Assembly: GCF_003439125.1 (NCBI RefSeq) | Contig: NZ_QSUU01000001.1 | Location: 194,909 to 247,808 of the forward strand | DNA from: Collinsella sp. OM04-5 | GTDB taxonomy: Bacteria; Actinomycetota; Coriobacteriia; Coriobacteriales; Coriobacteriaceae | Reading direction: 5' to 3' | DNA: 52,900 nucleotides | Shown here: positions 17,272-26,031 of the stretch, piece after piece | Layout: every line of letters starts with the position of its first letter | How positions within the stretch are numbered: the first letter of the stretch is position 1 | Translations under genes and position numbers: made by a program | Notes under the pieces: model-generated | The model's input: the letters and a program-made list of their open reading frames with translations, nothing else | Database searches by the model: none | What the model was told of the DNA's origin: nothing

Positions 17272-17985
17272 GTGCCGAACTCTGCCGTGAAACCGCTCAT
17301 CTTGGTCGTTGAGGACGATCCCGCCGTCCGCAACCTTATCGTTGCCGCGCTCGAGGCGCACGGTTTGCGCCATATGGCTGTGGAGACCGCCCATGCCGCC
17401 ATCGCCGCTGCCTCATCGCAGGCGCCGAGCATTGTGCTGCTCGATCTGGGCCTGCCCGATATGGACGGTGTCAAGGTAGTCGAGTCGGTGCGCGCATGGT
17501 CGGGCATGCCGATCATTGTGGTCTCGGCGCGCAGTGAGGATGCGGACAAGATTCGTGCGCTCGATGCCGGTGCTGACGACTACCTGACCAAGCCGTTTTC
17601 GGTCGAGGAGCTGCTTGCGCGCATTCGCACGACGCTCAGGCGCCTTTCGTATGCGCAAACGGGCGGCGTTGCCTCCGAGGGCTCGTTCGATACCGGTGAG
17701 CTGCATATCAATTTTGATGCCGGCATCGCCACGATGGATGGCGAGGAGCTGCATCTGACGCCGATTGAGTACAAGCTTTTGTGCTTGCTGGCGCACAACG
17801 CCGACAAGGTGCTGACGCACCAGTTTATCTTGCACGAGATTTGGGGCACGGCGACCAAGAGCGACCTGGCGAGCCTGCGTGTCTTTATGGGCACGTTGCG
17901 TAAGAAGATCGAGTCCGACCCCGCGCATCCGCGTTACATCCAAACCCATGTAGGCATTGGCTACCGCCTGGTCATCCAAGGCTAG
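17272..17985 (+). CDS. KdpE-type OmpR/PhoB-family response regulator
   Basis: 237 aa. Receiver domain with acidic pocket EDD (14-16), phosphate acceptor Asp58 in LLDLGLPD, and the TKPF lysine loop, then an OmpR-type winged helix (about 145-235) with VLTHQFILHEIWG and YIQTHVGIGYRL. The last motif and overall fit are those of KdpE. GTG 17272 is chosen as start: AAGGAG lies 8 nt upstream within the end of the kinase gene. It is the partner of the kinase encoded just before. No kdpFABC genes are in the window. Confidence 0.9.
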   Translation: MPNSAVKPLILVVEDDPAVRNLIVAALEAHGLRHMAVETAHAAIAAASSQAPSIVLLDLGLPDMDGVKVVESVRAWSGMPIIVVSARSEDADKIRALDAGADDYLTKPFSVEELLARIRTTLRRLSYAQTGGVASEGSFDTGELHINFDAGIATMDGEELHLTPIEYKLLCLLAHNADKVLTHQFILHEIWGTATKSDLASLRVFMGTLRKKIESDPAHPRYIQTHVGIGYRLVIQG

Positions 17986-18009
17986 ATCGCCAACCACCAT
18001 CCCAATATG

Positions 18010-18076
18010 AGTTGCGGTGAAATACGGTCTAAATTTGCCTAATTCCAGGCAAAACAGTCCGTATTCCACCGCAACT
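18010..18076. terminator. long palindrome between convergent genes
   Basis: Left part 18010-18040 starts AGTTGCGGTGAAATACGG and right part 18047-18076 ends CCGTATTCCACCGCAACT; the arms pair over about 30 bp with few mismatches around a six-base loop. It lies between the kdpE-like gene and rlmKL, which converge on it, so it can stop transcription from both sides. Confidence 0.7.
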
Positions 18077-18079
18077 TTG

Positions 18080-20638
18080 TTATTTGCCCTTGGGCTTGCT
18101 GGCGTAGAACTTCTTCTTTTTGGGCTTGCCGGCGGGGGAGGGCTTGCCGGAAAAGTTGGACTTGCCGTTGCCGGCCTGCGCGTGCGCGGGTACTGCCGCA
18201 CGGGGCTTGCGGGCCTCGGGGTTGCGCAGTTCCTCGGTTCGCTCGGCAATCTCCTCGGCGCTAAAGCCGGCTTCGGCCATGGCGTCCTCGATGGGCAGGC
18301 GGCGCACGATGTAGCAGTGGTGCACCTTCTGGTTGCGCGCGAAGTCCTCGGGGATGGTCTGCGCCGTAATGTCCTCCAGCACCACGCCCGCGCGGGCGAG
18401 CTTGCGCGTTTCGGGGCGGAAGCCGCGCAGGTTGCAGCTAAAGATGGCATGGCCGCCCTGCGCGAGCAGGCGTGATACGCCAGCCAAAAGCTCAACATGG
18501 TCGCGCTGGACATCCCAGGTGCGGCGGCCCATCTTGGACGAGTTCGAGAACGTGGGCGGATCGACAAAAATCAGGTCCCAGCGGTTGCGCGTCTGGCGCT
18601 GGTCGCGAATCCAGGCGAGCACGTCGTCGCGCACAAAGTGGTGTTGCGATCCCACAAAGCCGTTCTGGCGCATGTTGCGCTCGGCCCAGTCCAGGTAGGT
18701 GTTGGAGAGGTCGACCGTCACGGTTTCCTCGACGCCGCCGTCGGCCGCATAGCAGGTAGCGGTGCCGGTGTAGGCGAACAGGTTGAGGAAGCGGCGTGCC
18801 TGCTTGGCGTGCTCGCGCACCAGATCGCGCGTGACGCGGTGGTCCAAGAAGATGCCCACGTCCAGGTAGTCGTCAAAGTTGACGGCAAAGGTAAGACCGC
18901 CTTCCTCGATGAGCGGCAGGCGACGGCGCGCGATGTTGGCGCGCTCGCCCGAGCCGCCCTTGCCGGCGCCCTGCTTGCCGTACTGCGAGCCGCCGCGCGA
19001 ACGCATGCGTGCCTTGGCGTGCACGTGCTCGGCCGGAACATCCAGGATGCGCGGCGCGATGGCCAAGATATCGAGCATGCGGGCCTGGGCCAGCGCCGGG
19101 TCGATGGTCTTGGGTGCGGCGTATTCGGCGATGACGAGCCAACGGCCCGGTGTCTGCGGGCAGCCCTCGTACAGGTCGATGGCGGCGGAGTAATCGGGCA
19201 GGTCGGCATCGTAGACGCGGTAGCAGCTCACGCCCTCGCGCTTGGCCCACTTGCGGCGCAGGCGTGCGTTCTTGCGCAGGCGGTTGGCGAACTGCTCGGA
19301 CTCGGGGATGAGCACGGGCAGCGGCTTGCCGTCGCCCAGGTCGAGCGTGGCGGCAGGTTCGGACATGGGGGTGTTGGCGGCTTCGTCTTCGGCATCTGCG
19401 GTCTTGTCCTCGGCATCCGTGCTGGTCGCAGCTTCAAATGCCGCGGCAGCGTGGTCAAGCGAGGGCCAAACCTCGATAGTCGCCTCTTCGTTGTTGGGCA
19501 TGACGGCGATGGAGCGCGCGGGCTCGGCATGGAGCGCGCGGGCCATAAGGCCGTCGCGAGTGAGCGCGGCGACCGGTGCGGTAGCGAGCTCGGGCGCGCG
19601 GCGCAGCTCGCCGACCAGCGTCATGGCGTCGTGCGTGAGCGAAAGCGGCGTCTCGGTGGTGTCTGCGACCACGGCAACGCCGGCGACAGCACCCGCATGG
19701 TCCAGCACGGTGGCGGGCTTAGCGGCGCAAAAATCGACAAAGCGCTTGTAGCCGGCGCACTTGACCATGCGCTCGGCGGTCTTGCGGGCGGCGGGGTCGA
19801 TGTCCACGGCCACGATGCGCGCCTGGCGCTCGCGCGCCGCCGCCTCGCGTTCGCGTGCCTCGGCGAGCAGCTGCTCCCACAGAGCGGCGTCGTGCAGCTG
19901 CCAGCCCTCAAAGCCCCAGCGCCCGCGTGCGGCGCCCGGGGCGCGGTCGGTCAGAATGTTCACGGCCTCCAGCAGCAGACCGCCGCCGGCGCACGAGGCG
20001 TCGACCAGCGTGGGCAGAGCCTCGTTCTCGTAATCGTCGGCCGTCAGCTCGCGCTCGCATAGCGCGGTCCAGCCGACCTGCGAAAGCACCAGGGCGGCGT
20101 AGTCGGGGCGCAGCACGTGTGTGCCCTCGCCGGCGCGGGTCGCGGCGGGCGGCAGGCGCTTGAACAGCGGGTCGCCCGAAAGGTCCAGGCTTATACTCGC
20201 GCGGCGCTGACGCAACGAAAGCAGCAGGTGGACATCGGGGTCGGCGGCATCGACATCGGCGCGACGGCCCGTGGTCTCGGCGAGGCGGTCGCACAGTGCG
20301 TCCTTGGCGCGCAGGGCCGAGAAGCGCGTGTTGCGCAGCTGCTCGGTCACACCACGGGCAGTGATGGCAATGGTGGCGCCGGGGCGGACGATGTTTTCCC
20401 AGGCAATGTCGTAAACGGCATCGTACAGCTCGTCGGCATCCTGTGCCTCAAAGCGTCCGAGCACCACAAACACGCGGCTGGCCAGGCGCGACCACAGGCA
20501 GGCGCGGTAGCCTTGCTCGAGCTCGCCCTCAAACGTGGCGCGGCCCTTGAGACGGCGGACATGCGAAAGCCCGAGCCGTTTAAGCTCGTCGGCGAGTGCG
20601 GACTCAAAGCCCTCGGGGCAGCTTGCATAAAATTCCAT
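18080..20638 (-). CDS. rlmKL: fused 23S rRNA methyltransferase RlmKL, first catalytic half degenerate
   Basis: 852 aa. Order: THUMP domain (about 1-155), RlmL-type methyltransferase (about 170-400), RlmK-type methyltransferase (about 450-790), basic tail. In E. coli the first enzyme makes m2G2445 and the second m7G2069 of 23S rRNA. The RlmK half keeps NRLRKN, DLPDYSAAIDLY, LDHR, LFAYTGTATCYA and VDPPTFSNS. In the RlmL half, the SAM motif normally reading DPMCGSGT is DASCAGGG (213-220), and the catalytic NPPY motif that should lie near residue 325 is replaced by VVADTTETPLS; DRAPG and RWGF between them are kept. It thus seems that only the second activity remains, with the first half kept as scaffold or RNA binder. 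It is convergent with the kdpE-like gene. Confidence 0.9.
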   Translation of the reverse strand: MEFYASCPEGFESALADELKRLGLSHVRRLKGRATFEGELEQGYRACLWSRLASRVFVVLGRFEAQDADELYDAVYDIAWENIVRPGATIAITARGVTEQLRNTRFSALRAKDALCDRLAETTGRRADVDAADPDVHLLLSLRQRRASISLDLSGDPLFKRLPPAATRAGEGTHVLRPDYAALVLSQVGWTALCERELTADDYENEALPTLVDASCAGGGLLLEAVNILTDRAPGAARGRWGFEGWQLHDAALWEQLLAEAREREAAARERQARIVAVDIDPAARKTAERMVKCAGYKRFVDFCAAKPATVLDHAGAVAGVAVVADTTETPLSLTHDAMTLVGELRRAPELATAPVAALTRDGLMARALHAEPARSIAVMPNNEEATIEVWPSLDHAAAAFEAATSTDAEDKTADAEDEAANTPMSEPAATLDLGDGKPLPVLIPESEQFANRLRKNARLRRKWAKREGVSCYRVYDADLPDYSAAIDLYEGCPQTPGRWLVIAEYAAPKTIDPALAQARMLDILAIAPRILDVPAEHVHAKARMRSRGGSQYGKQGAGKGGSGERANIARRRLPLIEEGGLTFAVNFDDYLDVGIFLDHRVTRDLVREHAKQARRFLNLFAYTGTATCYAADGGVEETVTVDLSNTYLDWAERNMRQNGFVGSQHHFVRDDVLAWIRDQRQTRNRWDLIFVDPPTFSNSSKMGRRTWDVQRDHVELLAGVSRLLAQGGHAIFSCNLRGFRPETRKLARAGVVLEDITAQTIPEDFARNQKVHHCYIVRRLPIEDAMAEAGFSAEEIAERTEELRNPEARKPRAAVPAHAQAGNGKSNFSGKPSPAGKPKKKKFYASKPKGK

Positions 20639-20713
20639 GGGTGACCTCTCTGGTTGCGTCGCTCCATTATATGATGGATGCTTCGTTTACTCTCGCCCCC
20701 GAAAGGAACCCAT

Positions 20714-21541
20714 ATGATTGATGCGTGCCCCGATTCCGCCGTGCTCTTTTTTGACGTGGACGGCACGCTGACGTCGTTCGATCCCGACGATATGACCGAT
20801 AAGGACTTTTCGGCGGTGCATCCCTCGCAGGCGGTCATCGAGGCGTTTCATCGTCTGCGCGACGCAGGGCACAAGGCGTTTATCTGCACGGGTCGCCCCT
20901 TGTGGCTGATTGCGGACAGCCTGCGCGCGCTCGACCCTGCGGGTGTCGTGGCCATGGCGGGCGCCACGCTCGAGGTCGAGGGGCGTGTGGTGCACGAGGA
21001 TTGCATTGACGAGGGTATTGTCGAGGAGCTTGCGCGTCGCATTGTTGCGGCAGGGTTCGAGGCCTTTTTCGAGGCCAATGCTGCGACCTTTGCGCTGGAG
21101 CCTGCGGGCGTTGAGCAGTCGTCTTTGATCGGCGCTGCTGCGGTGCACAGCGCCGAGGAAATGCGCATCGACGGTCGTCTGCGCGTGGGCAAGGTGTGCC
21201 TTAACGCGCCCGGCTTGGCTCGCGTGGCCAACGACGATGGCTTTATCGACCGCAACTTTGAGCTGTGCAATACCGGCGGCCAGAATCGCGAGCTGAGCCC
21301 CAAGGGTATTGACAAAGGCGTGGGTGTGGCGCGAGCGCTGGAGTATCTGGGCCGCGAGGGAAATGCGCGCACCTTTGGCTTCGGCGATTCGGGCAACGAC
21401 CTGGGCATGCTCGCTGCCGTCGAGACGGCTGTGGCCATGGGCAACGCCATGCCCGAGGTCAAGGCGGTCGCCGACTACGTGACCGACGACGTCGCGAACG
21501 ACGGCACCGTCACCGCGATGCAGCATTTTGGGTTGATTTAA
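20714..21541 (+). CDS. HAD-superfamily hydrolase, Cof-type
   Basis: 275 aa phosphatase of subclass IIB. Nucleophile motif FFDVDGTLTS (Asp14, Asp16), CTGRP (motif II region) and FGDSGNDLGML (motif IV) are all present, with a cap domain between about 85 and 190. Start ATG 20714 follows GAAAGGAACC; the longer frame begins within the promoter region shared with rlmKL. Members dephosphorylate sugar phosphates, FMN or PLP; substrate cannot be named from sequence. It is a single gene ended by a strong hairpin. Confidence 0.88.
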   Translation: MIDACPDSAVLFFDVDGTLTSFDPDDMTDKDFSAVHPSQAVIEAFHRLRDAGHKAFICTGRPLWLIADSLRALDPAGVVAMAGATLEVEGRVVHEDCIDEGIVEELARRIVAAGFEAFFEANAATFALEPAGVEQSSLIGAAAVHSAEEMRIDGRLRVGKVCLNAPGLARVANDDGFIDRNFELCNTGGQNRELSPKGIDKGVGVARALEYLGREGNARTFGFGDSGNDLGMLAAVETAVAMGNAMPEVKAVADYVTDDVANDGTVTAMQHFGLI

Positions 21542-21542
21542 T

Positions 21543-21583
21543 AAATGGCCGGGTCGCCCGCAGTGGGGGCGACCCGGCCATTT
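21543..21583. terminator. bidirectional terminator
   Basis: AAATGGCCGGGTCGCCC (21543-21559) and GGGCGACCCGGCCATTT (21567-21583) form a perfect 17-bp stem with a 7-nt loop. It overlaps the region between the ends of the convergent HAD and DeoR genes. Confidence 0.85.
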
Positions 21584-21586
21584 GAG

Positions 21587-22378
21587 CTATTTTGCAATAT
21601 AGAGCTTGGGATGACTGCGACTGCTCTCGATCGCCGCCGTCATGATGCCCTCGTCGTCTCCATCAACGATGATGCCGTCGAGGTCATCGATCTGCGCGGA
21701 CTGATAAAAACTGGTTTTGTTGAACTTTCCCTGGTCAACCATCATGTAGCCCTGGTTTGAGTTGGTAAGGTACATATGCTTGATCATGGCCGAGAAGTCG
21801 TGCTCGACGGTAAAGCCGTGGTCGGGGTGGAATCCGTCGGCACTGACAAACGCCTTGTCGGCATGTAGTTTGCTCATGCAGTCGAGCGTCAGTGCGCCCG
21901 CGAGATAGAGGTGCCCCTTGCGCACGGAGCCGCCCAGCAGCACTACCGAAGCATTGGGGAGATTGAAGCTGGCGTAGTTCGCGATTGCAAGATCGCCGGT
22001 GATAATGGTGATCTCACGCTTGTCCATGAGGGCCTTAGCGAAGTAAAAGCCTGTGGTGCCGATATCAATTACCAGAACATCGCCATCATCAACAAGAGTT
22101 GCTGCGGTTGCGGCGATGGCCTCCTTGGCCTCGACTTGGACATTGATGCGCTCCTCGGGATACGAGATTGCGTTGGAGCGAGAAAGCGATACCGCTCCGC
22201 CGCGTACGCGACGCAGCTTGCCTTCGGATTCCAGCGAGATGAGGTCGTGCCGTGCGGTGACTTCCGAAACCGAAAAACGGCGAACGATGTCGGATACCGA
22301 GATATTTGGCTTTTCGGCCAGCCAATTCATGATAAATCGCTGACGCTCGGCCGGTGAAAGGTCTGAAGTAGATGCCAT
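21587..22378 (-). CDS. DeoR-family transcriptional regulator
   Basis: 263 aa. N-terminal winged helix (about 6-62) with SVSEVTARHDLISLE and the typical exit RVRGGAV, then a DeoR sugar-phosphate sensing domain with VIDIGTTGFYFAKAL, TGDLAIAN and LLGGSVRKGHLYLAG. Start ATG 22378 has AAGGAG 6 nt upstream; a longer frame upstream is rejected because it lacks a ribosome site and runs through the operator region. It is divergent from the transaldolase-PTS-transaldolase genes and very probably represses them until a phosphorylated substrate binds. Confidence 0.9.
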   Translation of the reverse strand: MASTSDLSPAERQRFIMNWLAEKPNISVSDIVRRFSVSEVTARHDLISLESEGKLRRVRGGAVSLSRSNAISYPEERINVQVEAKEAIAATAATLVDDGDVLVIDIGTTGFYFAKALMDKREITIITGDLAIANYASFNLPNASVVLLGGSVRKGHLYLAGALTLDCMSKLHADKAFVSADGFHPDHGFTVEHDFSAMIKHMYLTNSNQGYMMVDQGKFNKTSFYQSAQIDDLDGIIVDGDDEGIMTAAIESSRSHPKLYIAK

Positions 22379-22726
22379 ATGCCGCTCCTTTTGAACAAAA
22401 GGTAAAAGATGCGCCTTTCGTAATCGAAATATAACGTATCGATATGAAAAGAACAAGGCAAATTCGAATGAATCAAAAGAACGGAATGGCATGTCACAAA
22501 TGCATGCGTAGCAGATAGTTCGCACGTAAACGGGCTATAAAGAGTCTCATTCTGAAGGTGCCGCCCAAAAGAAGTACGTTCACGCCCGATATTCGACCGT
22601 TCACGGAAAGTTGACAATTGAGCTTTCGATAGCTTTTGAAATAGTTTATAAAAGAAAACCGAAAAGCTTTTGAAACAAAGAAGAAGGCTTTCGATAGCAA
22701 TAGTGTTAGATGAGAAAGGACCGAAC
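22379..22726. promoter_or_regulatory. divergent control region of DeoR gene and transaldolase-PTS genes
   Basis: 348 bp without a gene. It contains CCGTTCACGGAA (22597-22608), whose reverse complement TTCCGTGAACGG recurs exactly upstream of the second transaldolase gene (25847-25858). It also holds TTGACA at 22611-22616, two copies of CTTTCGATAGC (22623-22633 and near 22688-22698), two of AGCTTTTGAAA and a possible -10 TATAAA at 22647-22652 with -35 TTTCGA at 22624-22629. These repeats are the likely DeoR operators. Confidence 0.55.
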
Positions 22727-23437
22727 ATGGCGATCAAGGTGTTTGCCGACGGCGCTGACCTCGAGGGCATGCTTGACATGCATGACAATGGCAACGTTCA
22801 GGGCTTCACGACCAATCCTTCCCTTATGAAGGCCGGCGGCGTGACCGACTACCGCGCTTTTGCCAAGACGGTTCTTGAGCACATTACTGATGTGTCGGTC
22901 TCTTTTGAGGTATTCGCCGACGACGAGGCAGGTATGGAAGCCGAGGCTCGCGAGATCGCAACCTGGGCAGACAACGTCTACGTTAAGATCCCGGCGCTCA
23001 ACACCAAGGGTGAGTCCACTGCCGCGCTGGTCAAGCGCCTTTCTGCCGACGGCATCAAGGTGAATGTCACCACGATCTTCACGCCCGAACAGGTCGACGA
23101 GTTTGTCGATGCCGTCTCTGCTGAGACCCCCTCTATTCTGTCCATCTTCGCCGGTCGCATTGCCGATACCGGCGTCGATCCGCTGCCCCTCATGGCGGAG
23201 TCCGTAAAGAAGGCTGCCGTTAAGCCTGCTGCCGAGGTTCTCTGGGCGTCTACGCGCGAGGTCCTCAATATCTTCCAGGCGGAGTCCGTTGGATGCCAGA
23301 TCATTACGGTCCCCAATGCCCTTCTTGCCAAGCGCAAGAATTTCGGGAAAGATTTGCTTGAGTACTCGCTTGATACGGTCAAGGGTTTTGCCCGCGACAT
23401 TCAGGCGCTTGGTTTTCATATCCTGCCCGAGGAGTAG
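22727..23437 (+). CDS. transaldolase / fructose-6-phosphate aldolase family protein (copy 1)
   Basis: 236 aa, the short TalC/FSA class. FTTNPSLM (27-34), Schiff-base lysine Lys87 in VYVKIP, NVTTIF, and SIFAGRIADTGVDP are in place. Transaldolases of this class move or cleave three-carbon ketol units (dihydroxyacetone) from sugar phosphates such as fructose 6-phosphate. ATG 22727 follows GAAAGGACC. It is first of a same-strand series with PTS IIA, IIB and IIC genes, and a close paralogue lies after them. It presumably acts on the phosphorylated product of this transporter. The exact sugar is unknown. Confidence 0.88.
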   Translation: MAIKVFADGADLEGMLDMHDNGNVQGFTTNPSLMKAGGVTDYRAFAKTVLEHITDVSVSFEVFADDEAGMEAEAREIATWADNVYVKIPALNTKGESTAALVKRLSADGIKVNVTTIFTPEQVDEFVDAVSAETPSILSIFAGRIADTGVDPLPLMAESVKKAAVKPAAEVLWASTREVLNIFQAESVGCQIITVPNALLAKRKNFGKDLLEYSLDTVKGFARDIQALGFHILPEE

Positions 23438-23446
23438 GGGACGAGC

Positions 23447-23893
23447 ATGCTGACCGATCTTCTTAAGCCCGAGCTTGTTGCCTGCCACGTCGAGGCCTCC
23501 GACTGGGAGGAAGCGATCAGGGCATGCGGTAAGTTGCTCGTAGACGCTGGCAAATGCGATCAGAGCTATGTTGACGCCATGATTTCATCGGTTCACAAAT
23601 TCGGCCCCTATATGGTCTTGGAAGAGGGCATCGCCATGCCCCACGCTCAGGCAGATGGCAATGTGAGCGAAGCGGGAATCTGTATCGTCACGCTTGACCC
23701 AGCCGTTGCGTTTGGACACGAGGATTTCGATCCGGTTCACGTGCTCGTGGGTATTTGCGCACCCGACCCCAAGGCTCATCTTGGCTGCTTGGCGGAGCTT
23801 TCGCAGATGTTCGAGGACGAGGACTGCGTTGCCAAGCTCAGCGCATGCGATACGCCCGAGCAGGTTTTGGAGACCATGCGTTCATTCTTTTAG
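23447..23893 (+). CDS. PTS sugar transporter subunit IIA (ascorbate/mannitol-type fold)
   Basis: 148 aa, PTS EIIA type 2. The phosphorylated His66 is in GIAMPHAQ. It takes phosphate from HPr and passes it to the IIB protein encoded next. Start ATG 23447, 9 bp after the transaldolase gene. Best match by eye is the UlaC/SgaA-like group, which agrees with the IIB and IIC partners. Confidence 0.88.
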   Translation: MLTDLLKPELVACHVEASDWEEAIRACGKLLVDAGKCDQSYVDAMISSVHKFGPYMVLEEGIAMPHAQADGNVSEAGICIVTLDPAVAFGHEDFDPVHVLVGICAPDPKAHLGCLAELSQMFEDEDCVAKLSACDTPEQVLETMRSFF

Positions 23894-23968
23894 GCCTTAA
23901 TGGCACGGCGATGCGTCGCCGCTTTTGGATAGACGGAAAACCGTCACGTGTAGGAGAGGAAGGTTGCC

Positions 23969-24244
23969 ATGCATATCATCACCGTATGCGGAAACGGCAT
24001 CGGGTCCAGCCTGATGCTCGCTGGCAAAGTCGAGGAGCTTTGCGAGGAGGAGGGCATCAAGGCCGACGTTGAGTCTATGGACCTGAACGGTGCTTCTTCC
24101 GCAAATCCGGATCTGTTCATCACCGTTAAGGAACTCGCCCCCGAGCTCCACGGCAACGTTGTGATCGTTCGCAGCTATGTGAACAAGAAGAAGATCCGCG
24201 AAGACGCCCTCGAGGCAATCAAGGCGGCCGCCGCTAACGCCTAA
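23969..24244 (+). CDS. PTS sugar transporter subunit IIB (ascorbate-type)
   Basis: 91 aa, PTS_IIB lactose/ascorbate fold. The phosphocysteine Cys7 lies in VCGNGIGSSLML, the typical P-loop. Residues 55-72 (DLFITVKELAPEL) also fit UlaB. The ribosome site AGGAAGG precedes ATG 23969. It carries phosphate from IIA to the sugar bound by the IIC protein. Confidence 0.9.
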   Translation: MHIITVCGNGIGSSLMLAGKVEELCEEEGIKADVESMDLNGASSANPDLFITVKELAPELHGNVVIVRSYVNKKKIREDALEAIKAAAANA

Positions 24245-24315
24245 AGCGGCACAAAAAAGGGCGGTTCCCTGTGGAAGAGGGAAACGCGCCCACGTTAGAG
24301 AGAAAGGAAGCGCAG

Positions 24316-25707
24316 ATGCAAGCCATCCTTCCCATACTTGAGTTTATCCAATCGATTCTGACCAAGCCAGCGTGGATTATGGGTCTATTTGCCTTTGTGG
24401 GCCTTGTCGCGCTTAAGCGTCCTGCCCACAAGGTGATGACGGGCACCCTGAAGCCCATTCTTGGTTACATCATGCTGTCTGCCGGCGCCGCTGTTGTTCA
24501 GGAGAACCTTGCTCCGCTGGGTACCTTCATCGAGACCGGTTTCCACATCACCGGCGTCGTGCCCAACAACGAGGTCGTCGTTTCGATGGCTCAGAGCGTC
24601 CTCGGCGTTCAGACCATGATGATCCTGATTCTCGGCTATGTCGTGAACATTATCATTGCCCGCTTTACCAAGTTTAAGTACATCTTCCTGACGGGCCATC
24701 ACAGCATGTTTATGGCCTGCCTGCTGTCTGCCGTTCTGCAGGCATCTGGCTTCCAGGATGTCCAGCTTGTCATCGTGGGCGGCATGTTCCTGGGCCTCGT
24801 GAGCGCTATGCTTCCCGCCGTTGGTCAGCGTTTCACCGAGAAGGTTACCGATGGCGATGAAATCGCCATGGGCCACTTCGGTTCACTCGCCTATTACATC
24901 TCCGCTGCAGTCGGTACGCTTTTTGCTAAGGACGCCGAGGAGAACAGCACCGAGAAGATCGAGGTTCCCGAGAAGTTCGCCTTCCTGCGCGACACTACCA
25001 TCTCCACGGCTCTTACCATGGCCTTCTTCTACCTGGTTACCGCTTTCGCCGCTTACATTGCAGATCCTGCGGTCGTTACCAAGACCGCTGGTGGCGACAA
25101 CGTGATTGTCTATGCCCTGACCTGCGCTCTGTCTTTCGCCGTTGGTGTCACCATCGTCTATAACGGCGTTCGTATGATCCTTGCCGACCTGGTCCCGGCT
25201 TTCCAGGGCATCTCCAACAAGCTGATCCCCGGTGCCATCCCCGCCGTCGACTGCGCCGTCTTCTTCCCCTATGCTCCCACCGCCGTCATCCTCGGCTTTG
25301 TCGCTTCCTTTATCGGTGGCGTGGTCGGTATGTTCATCGTGGGCGCTACCCTGGGCATCTTCATCATCCCGGGCATGGTTCCCCACTTCTTCTGCGGTGC
25401 TACCGCGGGCATCTACGGCAATGCTACCGGCGGTCGCAAGGGCGCAGCTCTTGGCGCTTTCGTCAACGGCCTGCTCATCACCTTTGCCCCGGCCCTGCTC
25501 CTGCCCGTTCTTGACGTCTTTGGCTTCAAGAACACTACGTTCGGCGACTTCGATTTCTCCGTCATTGGTATTACGCTTGGCCGCGCTGCCGAGGCCTTCG
25601 GTACCACCGGTGTCTACGCGATTCTCGCTGTCCTTCTGGTCGTTGCCTTCGTCCCCAACTTCATCCACACCAAGGGTGCTGTGATCAATCACGTTGAGGA
25701 AGAGTAA
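24316..25707 (+). CDS. PTS sugar transporter subunit IIC, UlaA/SgaT family
   Basis: 463 aa membrane permease with about eleven helices. LTGHH (about 126-130), VTDGDEIAMGH, and ISNKLIPGAIPAVDCAVFFPYAPTA in pieces (NKLIPGAIPAVDCAV; FPYAPTAVI) are the strongly conserved elements of UlaA, the L-ascorbate transporter. ATG 24316 follows AAAGGAAG; a longer frame is rejected. None of the ascorbate-pathway enzymes UlaD, UlaE, UlaF or UlaG are next to it; instead two transaldolases flank the PTS genes, so the substrate may be another sugar or sugar acid. Confidence 0.88.
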   Translation: MQAILPILEFIQSILTKPAWIMGLFAFVGLVALKRPAHKVMTGTLKPILGYIMLSAGAAVVQENLAPLGTFIETGFHITGVVPNNEVVVSMAQSVLGVQTMMILILGYVVNIIIARFTKFKYIFLTGHHSMFMACLLSAVLQASGFQDVQLVIVGGMFLGLVSAMLPAVGQRFTEKVTDGDEIAMGHFGSLAYYISAAVGTLFAKDAEENSTEKIEVPEKFAFLRDTTISTALTMAFFYLVTAFAAYIADPAVVTKTAGGDNVIVYALTCALSFAVGVTIVYNGVRMILADLVPAFQGISNKLIPGAIPAVDCAVFFPYAPTAVILGFVASFIGGVVGMFIVGATLGIFIIPGMVPHFFCGATAGIYGNATGGRKGAALGAFVNGLLITFAPALLLPVLDVFGFKNTTFGDFDFSVIGITLGRAAEAFGTTGVYAILAVLLVVAFVPNFIHTKGAVINHVEEE

Positions 25708-25766
25708 TCCAGGCATACGTTAAGCCCTAATCGGGCGGAGCTCCGATAACCGGCTCCTACACGGAA

Positions 25767-25801
25767 GCGGTGACGTCTCAATCGAGGCGTCACCGCTTTT
25801 T
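25767..25801 (+). terminator. terminator after PTS genes
   Basis: GCGGTGACG (25767-25775) pairs with CGTCACCGC (25788-25796), followed by five T. It separates the PTS genes from the second transaldolase gene, which therefore needs its own promoter. Confidence 0.85.
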
Positions 25802-26031
25802 GCTTTGGAGCGATTGTGAATATGAGCCGGCGAGGCGCTGCTTCTGTTCCGTGAACGGAATCAAACGCAATGATCGGCAAAAACGTTTTGCCGCTGGGGC
25901 GTCGATATAAAAATGGTAAATCTGCAAAACCGTTCGCCGAGAAGATAAAAAACCGCAGTTCACGCCTTGATAAACGTAGATAAAGTGTTTAGCAGTTTAT
26001 CGGCCGTATGCTAACGAAAGGAATCAGGCAG
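25802..26031 (+). promoter_or_regulatory. control region of second transaldolase gene
   Basis: Contains TTCCGTGAACGG at 25847-25858, the exact reverse complement of 22597-22608 in front of the first transaldolase gene, and a palindrome GGCAAAA-A-CGTTTTGCC at 25876-25892. Both are candidates for regulator binding. I see no other gene in 25708-26031. Confidence 0.5.
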
